A stretch of DNA of 33,422 bases from Actinomycetota bacterium (GTDB lineage: Bacteria > Actinomycetota > Actinomycetes > S36-B12 > UBA5976), in the NCBI GenBank assembly GCA_017853815.1, contig JAFMIT010000004.1, forward strand, positions 1 to 33,422, in the 5' to 3' direction. Made by a program: the position numbers and the translations under genes. Shown one piece after another: positions 16,712-23,410 of this stretch. The notes under the pieces were generated by a model. The model made no database searches. It saw only the letters and a list, made by a program, of their open reading frames with translations, and had not been told where the DNA came from. The first letter of the stretch is position 1, and every line of letters begins with the position of its first letter.

Positions 16712-18013
16712 ATGAAACTTTCTGTTATCGGTACCGGTTACCTCGGTGCCGTTCATGCTGCATGTATGGCCGAATTGGGCTTTGATGTCGTGGGGATCGA
16801 CGTCGATGCCGACAAGATTGCGACCTTGCAGTCGGGCAAAGCGCCGTTCTTCGAGCCAGATTTTGAACCGATTCTCGAGCGCAACATTGCGGCTGGTCGA
16901 CTTCACTTCACGACAGACTTCAGCGCCATGGCCGATGCGGATGTGCACTTCGTGTGCGTCGGCACTCCTCAGGCCGCAGGCAGCCTCGCCGCCGACACTC
17001 GCTACGTCGACTCGGCCATCGAAGAGGTCGCTCGTTATGCCAAAGCTGGTTCCGTTGTTGCCGGCAAATCCACTGTGCCAGTAGGCACAGCCGCTCGACT
17101 CCAAGCCAAACTTGATGAATTGAGCGCTCACGGCATCGAGTTGGCGTGGAACCCGGAGTTTTTGCGAGAAGGCTTTGCAGTCGAAGACACCTTGCATCCT
17201 GACCGCATCGTGATCGGTGTTCAGGGCGAGTCGGCAGAAGGCTGGTTGCGACAGGTGTACGCATCCATGATTGCTGCCAACACTCCTTTCTTGGTGACCG
17301 ACTTCCCCACTGCAGAACTCGTCAAAGTTTCTGCCAATGCATTTCTCGCGACGAAAATTTCGTTCATCAACGCGATGGCAGAGGTGTGTGAAACTGTCGG
17401 TGGCGACGTCGTCGCGCTTGCAGATGCCATCGGTCACGACGTACGCATTGGCCGGCGTTTTCTCAACGCTGGTATCGGCTTCGGCGGCGGTTGCCTTCCG
17501 AAAGACATTCGCGCTTTTCAGGCGCGTGCCGCCGAACTCGGCGTCGAAGAAGCAGTGGCCTTCCTTCGCGATGTCGACGCGGTCAACATGCGTCGACGCA
17601 GCCGAGTTGTTGAACTCGCAAACGAAATGCTCGGCGGCACTGTCGGCAAGCGAATTGCTGTGCTGGGAGCGGCTTTCAAGCCAAACTCAGACGATGTTCG
17701 CGACTCCCCCGCACTCGACATTGCATCAACGCTCGCAGAGGGTGGCGCTGACGTCATCATTTACGACCCAGAGGCCATGGCAAACGCACTCAAGCGATTC
17801 CCATCACTCAAGACTGCCGACTCGATTGAACAGGCACTCACTGGTGCAGACGCTGTGTTGCACCTAACAGAGTGGAAAGTTTTCCGCGATATCAATCCCG
17901 TGGAAGCAAAGAATTTGATGAATCACGCATTCATGATTGATGGCCGCAATGCCCTCGATCTTCAAGCTTGGCGGGCGGCTGGTTTCGAAGCTAAAGCTCT
18001 CGGCCGGCCATAA
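16712..18013 (+). CDS. ugd: UDP-glucose 6-dehydrogenase
   Basis: A 433-residue cytosolic enzyme oxidising UDP-glucose to UDP-glucuronate with two NAD+. The N-terminal NAD domain begins VIGTGYLGAVHA (5-16), with D30 of GIDVD as ribose-binding acid. VCVGTPQ (81-87) and STVPVGT follow, then the substrate domain with NPEFLREGFAVED (147-159) and ELVKVSANAFLATKISFIN (202-220), and the catalytic cysteine C261 in GIGFGGGCLPKDIRAF. The C-terminal UDP-binding domain has LGAAFKPNSDDVRDSP. Length and motifs are normal. UDP-glucuronate would feed glucuronosyl or pentosyl envelope glycans, in keeping with the flanking LCP and GT2 genes. The 3' end overlaps the CoA-binding gene by 23 bases on the other strand. 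Confidence 0.96.
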   Translation: MKLSVIGTGYLGAVHAACMAELGFDVVGIDVDADKIATLQSGKAPFFEPDFEPILERNIAAGRLHFTTDFSAMADADVHFVCVGTPQAAGSLAADTRYVDSAIEEVARYAKAGSVVAGKSTVPVGTAARLQAKLDELSAHGIELAWNPEFLREGFAVEDTLHPDRIVIGVQGESAEGWLRQVYASMIAANTPFLVTDFPTAELVKVSANAFLATKISFINAMAEVCETVGGDVVALADAIGHDVRIGRRFLNAGIGFGGGCLPKDIRAFQARAAELGVEEAVAFLRDVDAVNMRRRSRVVELANEMLGGTVGKRIAVLGAAFKPNSDDVRDSPALDIASTLAEGGADVIIYDPEAMANALKRFPSLKTADSIEQALTGADAVLHLTEWKVFRDINPVEAKNLMNHAFMIDGRNALDLQAWRAAGFEAKALGRP

Positions 18014-18434
18014 GTCGCGGCCACTCAATCGCTGGACAGCGATCCATCACGACCTGCAGCCCGTTGCCTCGCGCATGGGCTGCAGCTGTTTCGTCCACAA
18101 TGTCGAGTTGAAGCCACAACGCTGGCAGCCCGAGGTCGACCGCTTCGTTCATGATCTGACCGACTCGCTGCGAAGCCACAAAACAATCAACCATGTCGAT
18201 CTGCTCACCAGCATTCACTGCGGCCGTCAGCGACGAATACGTTTTTTCACCAAGGACATCTACCTCGCGAGGATGAATCGGGATGATCCGCTTGCCTTTG
18301 CGTTGAAGAAACTCCGCTACGCGATAGACCGGTTTTTCAGGATCGGTGCCCAGGCCAACCACGGCGATGGTGCGGGAGCTCGTGAGCAGTTCAACGACGA
18401 CTTCGTCGGTGCCATACAAGTTCGAGTCGCGCAT
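17991..18434 (-). CDS. CoA-binding domain protein (YccU type)
   Basis: A 147-residue single-domain protein with a CoA-binding Rossmann fold, as in YccU. Motifs: IAVVGLGTDPEKPVYRVAEF (23-42), a GKRIIPIHPREVDVLGEKTY block (47-66), DMVDCFV, LWLQLDIVDETAAAHARG, and VVMDRCPAIEW near the C-terminus. Members of this family bind CoA or NAD(P) but their cellular role is unsettled. It starts five bases after the purE stop and so is the last gene of a purK-purE operon. The 3' end runs 23 bases into the end of ugd on the opposite strand, in a different codon register. Family assignment is firm; function unknown. Confidence 0.88.
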   Translation of the reverse strand: MRDSNLYGTDEVVVELLTSSRTIAVVGLGTDPEKPVYRVAEFLQRKGKRIIPIHPREVDVLGEKTYSSLTAAVNAGEQIDMVDCFVASQRVGQIMNEAVDLGLPALWLQLDIVDETAAAHARGNGLQVVMDRCPAIEWPRLMAGREL

Positions 18435-18439
18435 GGTCG

Positions 18440-18958
18440 TTAGTTGGTGAAGCCGGTGGTGCCGCGCTTGCGACGAACAACTTCGCCCTTTGCGCGTGCG
18501 TGTGCCTCAAGATCAGCTTGGTACGCAAGCATCTGCGTCTGCACAGATTCGTCCGCAGATCCAATGATTCGAGCTGCGAGCAGCCCCGCATTCTTGGCGT
18601 TACCAATACCCACAGTCGCAACCGGTACACCTGCTGGCATCTGCACGATCGATAGCAAAGAATCCATGCCATCGAGTTGCGACAGCGGCACTGGAACACC
18701 TATTACTGGTAGTGGAGTCACTGACGCGAGCATTCCTGGCAAGTGGGCAGCACCACCTGCACCCGCAATAATCACTTTAAGTCCGCGCTCGTGGGCGGTT
18801 TTGCCGTACTGAATCATCGCCTCGGGCATGCGATGAGCCGACACCACATCTGCTTCATACGTAATCCCAAAATCCTCAAGCACGAGGGCTGCGGCTTCCA
18901 TCACCGGCCAATCCGAGTCGCTACCCATGACAATGCCTACAACTGGCTGATCGCTCAT
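18440..18958 (-). CDS. purE: N5-carboxyaminoimidazole ribonucleotide mutase (PurE class I)
   Basis: A 172-residue enzyme of de novo purine synthesis that moves the carboxylate of N5-CAIR to form CAIR. The class I motifs are all present: MGSDSDWPVM (11-20), SAHRMPE with catalytic H42 (40-46), IIAGAGGAAHLPGM, GVPVP, and SIVQMPAGVPVATVGIGNAKNA. It forms octamers in the family. The gene lies two bases after purK and five before the CoA-binding gene. In M. tuberculosis purE and purK have the same order and strand (Rv3275c, Rv3276c). The C-terminus is a basic tail after residue 160. Confidence 0.97.
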   Translation of the reverse strand: MSDQPVVGIVMGSDSDWPVMEAAALVLEDFGITYEADVVSAHRMPEAMIQYGKTAHERGLKVIIAGAGGAAHLPGMLASVTPLPVIGVPVPLSQLDGMDSLLSIVQMPAGVPVATVGIGNAKNAGLLAARIIGSADESVQTQMLAYQADLEAHARAKGEVVRRKRGTTGFTN

Positions 18959-18960
18959 TG

Positions 18961-20154
18961 CTACTCCTCGATTGTTCCGGTCAGATACGCCGCTGCGTGC
19001 CGAGCTCGACGCAACGCATCGTCGAGATCATCAGAAACAACATTGACGTGACCAATTTTGCGCCCTGGCCGGACTTCTTTACCGTACATATGAATCTTGA
19101 GCCCGGGGTCGCGTGCCATGCAGTGTTTGTACGCCGCATACATGTCGGGATAGTCCCCACCGATGACGTTGACCATCACTGTCCAAGCGCCCAGCGGCGC
19201 GGGTGAGCCGAGCGGCAGGTCGAGCACCGCTCGAAGATGATTCTCGAATTGGCTCGTGACTGCCCCATCCATCGACCAGTGACCCGAGTTATGCGGTCTC
19301 ATCGCAAGTTCATTCACAAAAAGTTCAGCACCAGTATCAAAAAGCTCAACCGCCAACATTCCCGTGACACCGAGCGAGTCTGCGATTGTCATCGCGATGC
19401 GCTGCGCTTGGGCCGAACGCGACTCTTCGAGACCGGGTGCCGGCGCGATCACTTCTGCGCACATGCCGTTTGTCTGGACGGTCTCGACAACGGGGTACGC
19501 GACCATTTGGCCGTGTGGGGATCGGGCCACTTGAGCGCTGAGCTCGCGGGTGAAGGGAACACATTCTTCGATCAGCCAGCGAACACCTGGTTTCAGTTCA
19601 TGTGCCATGACCGCTTCGACTTCGTGGAGCGAGTGACACACCCACACACCGCGACCGTCGTAGCCACCGCGCGAGACCTTCAGGACCACTGGCCATTTCT
19701 CAACAAACTCTTCGACGTCGGTCGAGCTTTCGACAATCGCCCATCGCGGCTGCGGCACGTCAATGACCGCTAGTCGTTCTCGCATTTCGGCTTTGTCTTG
19801 GGCAAAAGTCAGCGCGCTCGATGCTGGGCGTACCGCTACGCCAGATTCCTCGAGTTCGCGCAAAATCGTCAACGGAACGTGTTCATGGTCGAATGTCACA
19901 ACGCTGACTTCGTGCGCGGCGGACACCACCGCATCTCGACTGTCGTGCTCCCCAAGCCAGGTGTCGGCGACTACCTGCGCGGCACTGTCGTTCGCTGACT
20001 GAGCGAGAACTCTGAAGCCGGCGCCGAGGGCGACAGACGCTTGGTGGGTCATGCGCGAGAGCTGACCGCCGCCAATCATCAACACTCGCGGATAGCCCTC
20101 TGCCGTGAAGCGGGAGCCTTGCGAGCGGATTGGCTCAGAGGAGCTAGAAAGCAC
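18961..20154 (-). CDS. purK: N5-carboxyaminoimidazole ribonucleotide synthase (PurK)
   Basis: A 397-residue ATP-grasp enzyme that makes N5-CAIR from AIR, bicarbonate and ATP, supplying PurE. The N-terminal domain has VLMIGGGQLSRM (24-35), then TFDHEHVPL, the ATP-grasp core with KVSRGGYDGRGVW and ECVPFTRELSA, and the metal-binding VELFDTGAELFVNELAMRPHNSGHW, ending in GHVNVVSDDLDDAL. The start is GTG at 20154, preceded at six bases by TAAACT and without Shine-Dalgarno sequence; about 20 non-conserved residues precede the first motif. It leads the purK-purE-CoA-binding operon and is divergent from the GtrA gene over only 54 bases. Confidence 0.95.
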   Translation of the reverse strand: MLSSSSEPIRSQGSRFTAEGYPRVLMIGGGQLSRMTHQASVALGAGFRVLAQSANDSAAQVVADTWLGEHDSRDAVVSAAHEVSVVTFDHEHVPLTILRELEESGVAVRPASSALTFAQDKAEMRERLAVIDVPQPRWAIVESSTDVEEFVEKWPVVLKVSRGGYDGRGVWVCHSLHEVEAVMAHELKPGVRWLIEECVPFTRELSAQVARSPHGQMVAYPVVETVQTNGMCAEVIAPAPGLEESRSAQAQRIAMTIADSLGVTGMLAVELFDTGAELFVNELAMRPHNSGHWSMDGAVTSQFENHLRAVLDLPLGSPAPLGAWTVMVNVIGGDYPDMYAAYKHCMARDPGLKIHMYGKEVRPGRKIGHVNVVSDDLDDALRRARHAAAYLTGTIEE

Positions 20155-20160
20155 ACCGTG

Positions 20161-20166
20161 AGTTTA
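20161..20166 (-). promoter_or_regulatory. Likely -10 box for leaderless purK transcript
   Basis: TAAACT on the minus strand, six bases, then the GTG at 20154. It lies within the 54-base divergent gap to the GtrA gene. No ribosome-binding site is present between box and start. Confidence 0.45.
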
Positions 20167-20194
20167 TTCGACCTTTGAGCTCACAGTTGTCGCG

Positions 20195-20200
20195 TAAGGT
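20195..20200 (+). promoter_or_regulatory. Likely -10 box for leaderless GtrA transcript
   Basis: TAAGGT on the plus strand, eight bases, then the GTG at 20209. There is no ribosome-binding site between them. The two divergent -10 boxes in this gap are 28 bases apart, so polymerases bound at them would overlap physically. Confidence 0.42.
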
Positions 20201-20208
20201 GCGCCACC

Positions 20209-20661
20209 GTGACTTCGTCGCTCTCAATCGTCCAACGCGTCCGTCGCGCTGTCCCCGAAGTGTCGAAATTTCTGACGGTGGGCGCCGTGGCCTATGTCGT
20301 TGACGTTGGCCTCTTCAACCTTTTGCGATTCGCTGGCGAAGGTGCGGTGCTCGCCGAAAAGCCCATCACCGCAAAAGCGATTTCGACGGTGGCTGCCATC
20401 TTGGTTGCGTACTTTGGAAACAGAACGTGGACGTACGGAGATCGAGCCGGACATCACATCAGCAAAGAGATTGTCTTGTTCTTTTTGATCAACGGAGCCG
20501 CAATGGTGCTTTCATTGGGCTGTCTCGCGTTGAGCCATTACGTGATGGGTCTCGACAACGCTCTCGCTGACAACATCTCCGCCAATGTCATCGGCATCGG
20601 ACTCGGGACCCTGTTCCGTTTCTATTGCTACCGGCGCTTCGTTTTCGTCGCTCAATCGTAA
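20209..20661 (+). CDS. GtrA-family small membrane protein
   Basis: A 150-residue protein with four hydrophobic segments (about 19-41, 55-75, 86-108, 119-140) of the GtrA/DPMS family, thought to flip polyprenyl-linked sugars for glycan modification. Family features include KFLTVGAVAYVVDVGLFNLL near the start, the NRTWTYGDR turn, and the basic RFYCYRRFVF at the C-terminus. Start GTG 20209 follows TAAGGT by eight bases. It corresponds in place and strand to Rv3277 between purK and birA. Its last 150 bases lie antisense to the 3' end of the histidine kinase gene in exact codon register. Substrate unknown; the mannose and GT2 genes nearby make a sugar-lipid role plausible. Confidence 0.88.
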   Translation: MTSSLSIVQRVRRAVPEVSKFLTVGAVAYVVDVGLFNLLRFAGEGAVLAEKPITAKAISTVAAILVAYFGNRTWTYGDRAGHHISKEIVLFFLINGAAMVLSLGCLALSHYVMGLDNALADNISANVIGIGLGTLFRFYCYRRFVFVAQS

Positions 20662-21894
20662 ATACAGTCGCACCACCGCAGGCTCTGAAGGCAGCCACTC
20701 GAGCCGACCTTCTTGCGCAATCGCCAGCATGACAGCAAGCGGAAAACCGATTGACTGCCGGTTGATATTGCGCCGATTCGCAATTTCGCCTGAGCTCACG
20801 AGTTGACCAATGTCGCTCGATAAACCTTCACCCTCGTCAGCTACTGACAACACCACCCACGAGCCTGTCGTGCGGGCAGCGACAGTGACCGTGCCTCGGC
20901 CGTGCTCCAAGGCATTTTCGAGGAGCACAGCCAAAATGTTGCGCACACCGCCTTGGGCTGCGACGACGTTGAGACTTCGAGGCACGCGTACTTGCAAAGC
21001 CCGCGATTGGACGAGCAAGGCTCGTCGCGATTCGGCAATGACTGGTGCAATCGCTGAGGCAAGATCGAGTTTCGTCATCAGATTTGCATCGCCACGGCGG
21101 AGGTTGACGAGCTCTTCGATGACCTGGGTGAGTCTTTCGATTTGCTGCGACGCCAAGTCTGCTTCCCGACGCACATCCTCTGGTGAATGTGCAAGTTCAC
21201 GAATCTCCTCAATCTGAAGAGAGAGCGCTGTGAGCGGTGAACGCAATTGGTGACTGACCTCGGAAGTGAGACGACGCTCTGCTTCGATGAGTTCGCCAAT
21301 GCGCTGTCCTGCACGATCGAGAACCGCCGCTACCTGGTCTAATTCCGGTACCCCGTAACGACGAGTGATTTGTCGCGCATCTCCCGTGCCGAGTCGCTCC
21401 GCTGACATTGCGAACTCTCGAAGCGGTTGTTCCACTCGCCGAGATAAATAGATTGATAGCTGCCAGGCAATTGCTGCCGCGAGCGCTGCAACTGCGACAG
21501 CGACCAGCGAGGCTTTAGTGATCGCATCATCGAGCATGCTCACAGGGCGAGTCAGTTCAACGCGCATCGTGCCAAATGTCGCACTCGCCTCAATGAACTC
21601 AGTCGGCAGATAAGCGCCGCCTTCAAAGACGAGTTTGTCGTTCTCAAAAACGCGGGCATGCACATCAGCGGTCAAAAAGCGAGTAATTCCACCCTCGGTA
21701 AGTGCGCTCGGATCGCCGTCGCTATGCGTTTCAGTGTGCTGCACATATCGGGCAACAGACTGCGCTTCGAAATCGAGAAGTTCTTGAGCCTGCGCTCGAG
21801 TGTCAGCGATAGTGAAAGCCAGCATGGGAACGCCTAGAGCCACAATCATGAAGAAAGCGACGGCCTGGATGATTCTCTGGATTCGAGTACGCAC
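20512..21894 (-). CDS. Two-component sensor histidine kinase
   Basis: A 460-residue membrane sensor. TM1 is at 8-30 and TM2 at 128-148, with a roughly 95-residue extracytoplasmic sensor between them; a HAMP linker follows (150-200). The dimerisation box SEVSHQLRSPLTAL holds phospho-acceptor H215, and the ATPase domain has the N box LLENALEHG (N327), G1 VADEGEGL (D353) and SIGFPLAVML. The kinase fold ends near 414. The remaining acidic tail, residues about 415-460, is encoded opposite the end of the GtrA gene. GTG 21894 stands 12 bases after the response regulator stop, with AGGA nearby, so the pair is an operon. The signal is unknown. I do not recall a two-component pair at this place in M. 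tuberculosis. Confidence 0.92.
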   Translation of the reverse strand: MRTRIQRIIQAVAFFMIVALGVPMLAFTIADTRAQAQELLDFEAQSVARYVQHTETHSDGDPSALTEGGITRFLTADVHARVFENDKLVFEGGAYLPTEFIEASATFGTMRVELTRPVSMLDDAITKASLVAVAVAALAAAIAWQLSIYLSRRVEQPLREFAMSAERLGTGDARQITRRYGVPELDQVAAVLDRAGQRIGELIEAERRLTSEVSHQLRSPLTALSLQIEEIRELAHSPEDVRREADLASQQIERLTQVIEELVNLRRGDANLMTKLDLASAIAPVIAESRRALLVQSRALQVRVPRSLNVVAAQGGVRNILAVLLENALEHGRGTVTVAARTTGSWVVLSVADEGEGLSSDIGQLVSSGEIANRRNINRQSIGFPLAVMLAIAQEGRLEWLPSEPAVVRLYLRLSDENEAPVAIETEQGPESDADDIGGDVVSESVVETHHVMAQRETAQ

Positions 21895-21906
21895 GCGAAC
21901 CTGTTC

Positions 21907-22572
21907 CTAGACTTTCGCAAGTCTGAAACCAGCACCGCGCACAGTTGCCACCATGTCTTTGTTGGCTCCTGCGTCTACAAGTTTCCGGCGCAAAGTTGAG
22001 ATGTGCATGTCGATGGTCTTCGTGGCCCCAAGCCAGTCCGTCTGCCACACCGTTCGCAACAACTGATCTCGCGACACGACATTGGGCGCTTGTTGCGCCA
22101 TCGTGAGCAACAGATCGAATTCCTTTGGGGTCAAAGGCAACAGTGTGCCCGCGAAATATGCCTCGCGCGTTCCGCCATCGACAGTGAGATCACCTATCGA
22201 GAAGGAAGTCGTGGAGGCTGTTCGCCGCAGAGTGGCACGCAGTCTCGCCATGAGCTCAGAAGTGCGAAATGGCTTCGTGACGTAATCATCCGCACCAGCG
22301 TCTAGGCCAATAATGAAGTCGATTTCTTCAGCACGTGCCGTCAACATCACGATAGGCACATCGCAATTGTTGGCGCGCAACTCGCGGCACACGTTGAGGC
22401 CATCTTTCCCCGGCAACGCCAAATCTAAAATGATGATGTCGCTGCCATCGACTCGCGATTGGACGTCGCGGCCGTCGGTCACATGTTGCACTTCATGTTT
22501 CTCACGCTGCAACGCACGCACCAAAGGTGCTGCGATTGCTTCGTCGTCTTCGACAAGGAGAACTCGTGCCAT
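21907..22572 (-). CDS. OmpR/PhoB-type response regulator
   Basis: A 221-residue DNA-binding regulator. The receiver domain (1-115) has the acidic pocket D9-D10, phospho-acceptor D50 (IIILDLALPGKDG), T78 and K100 (YVTKPF). A winged-helix domain (about 125-221) has LTPKEFDLLLTMAQ, the recognition region DWLGATKTIDMHISTLRRKL and the wing VRGAGFRLA. All phosphorylation residues are intact. The gene leads the operon with the histidine kinase. The ATG has no Shine-Dalgarno sequence and is preceded at six bases by TAAAGT, which overlaps the stop codon of birA. Targets are not visible from the sequence. Confidence 0.94.
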   Translation of the reverse strand: MARVLLVEDDEAIAAPLVRALQREKHEVQHVTDGRDVQSRVDGSDIIILDLALPGKDGLNVCRELRANNCDVPIVMLTARAEEIDFIIGLDAGADDYVTKPFRTSELMARLRATLRRTASTTSFSIGDLTVDGGTREAYFAGTLLPLTPKEFDLLLTMAQQAPNVVSRDQLLRTVWQTDWLGATKTIDMHISTLRRKLVDAGANKDMVATVRGAGFRLAKV

Positions 22573-22578
22573 GAGTGA

Positions 22579-22584
22579 ACTTTA
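22579..22584 (-). promoter_or_regulatory. Likely -10 box of the two-component operon, overlapping the birA stop
   Basis: TAAAGT on the minus strand ends six bases before the ATG at 22572, and its first three bases are the TAA stop codon of birA (22582-22584). This arrangement allows leaderless expression of the regulator apart from birA. Confidence 0.45.
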
Positions 22585-23373
22585 AGAGTTTCTCAGATGT
22601 TCCACGTCTCCACTGCCAAAAACACCCTTGGAACCGTCGCCACCTGTGATCTCTAATCCCTGAGCACCCACTGCTGACGCAATTCCGGTCACCTCGGCGC
22701 CCGCGATTGTGGTCAAGCGCACGTTCGTGCCGAGTGTCTGACAAATCGGCCGGTACGCATCAAGGATTTCGGTTTCGGTTGTCGTTTCGACTCTGCCCAA
22801 CTCGCGCAGGATGGCAATTAACAGTTCTTCCCGAGTCGGCACGACCTCGAGGTAGTCGGCCAGAGCGGCAGCTTGGGGTGTTGGACGCTCACGCGAGAAA
22901 AAGCAGTTAATCCCCACACCCAACACCACGAGCGTGTGATCCTCCGGATGAGTTGTCGCAACAATTCCGCCCAGCTTGCCGAGCGCGCCATCGCCTACCG
23001 TCACTAGGTCGTTTGGCCACTTCAGCTTCACGTCAGGCAGAAACCGGGCAACCGCCCGTGCGACCGCCACTCCCGCTGAAATGGGGGCCAATGCGACGGG
23101 CTCTGGCCGAAAAGCCACGGAGAACATGAGCCCATCGCCAGGTTGGCTCTCCCAACTCCGATCGAGTCGACCACGACCCTGCGTTTGGTGATGTGCCACA
23201 CACACCCGCCATGGCCTGGTTGACCCTGGAGGTTGGCTCAGAAACCGCGTTTGTGTGGAATCCACCTCAGACAGCACCTCGATCGCGACGTCGAGGCCAG
23301 CCACGCTCGCGGCAGCGACCAAGAAATCCCTATTCGGGAGTAACTCAAATGACTTGTGAGTAGACGAGTGCAC
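22582..23373 (-). CDS. birA: Biotin--[acetyl-CoA-carboxylase] ligase
   Basis: A 263-residue biotin protein ligase that makes biotinyl-AMP and attaches biotin to the carrier lysine of carboxylases, here most likely K554 of AccA3 nearby. Motifs: SEVDSTQTRFL, the biotinyl-AMP loop GRGRLDRSWES, KWPNDL, and GALGKLGGIV, with a small SH3-like C-terminal domain ending in the ITGGDGSKGVFGSGDVEHL region. No N-terminal helix-turn-helix is present, so it is a monofunctional ligase without the E. coli repressor function. I chose GTG 23373: it follows TACCGT by six bases and begins just before the conserved domain; the frame stays open upstream only within accD5 on the other strand. Same position and strand as Rv3279c. 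Confidence 0.92.
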   Translation of the reverse strand: MHSSTHKSFELLPNRDFLVAAASVAGLDVAIEVLSEVDSTQTRFLSQPPGSTRPWRVCVAHHQTQGRGRLDRSWESQPGDGLMFSVAFRPEPVALAPISAGVAVARAVARFLPDVKLKWPNDLVTVGDGALGKLGGIVATTHPEDHTLVVLGVGINCFFSRERPTPQAAALADYLEVVPTREELLIAILRELGRVETTTETEILDAYRPICQTLGTNVRLTTIAGAEVTGIASAVGAQGLEITGGDGSKGVFGSGDVEHLRNS

Positions 23374-23378
23374 CCCGC

Positions 23379-23385
23379 TACGGTA
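23379..23385. promoter_or_regulatory. Shared symmetric -10 element between birA and accD5
   Basis: Seven bases hold a -10 box on both strands: TACGGT on the plus strand (23379-23384) toward accD5, and TACCGT on the minus strand (23385-23380) toward birA. On the minus side the GTG of birA begins six bases after the box (leaderless). On the plus side an AGGAGG at 23401-23406 precedes the ATG of accD5. Confidence 0.42.
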
Positions 23386-23410
23386 CGCATTCGAGGTTCC
23401 AGGAGGACAG

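Noticed and set aside
16628..17437. A 269-codon minus-strand frame inside ugd
   Set aside because: Antisense to the NAD-binding and catalytic parts of ugd; translation is low in complexity with no family features.
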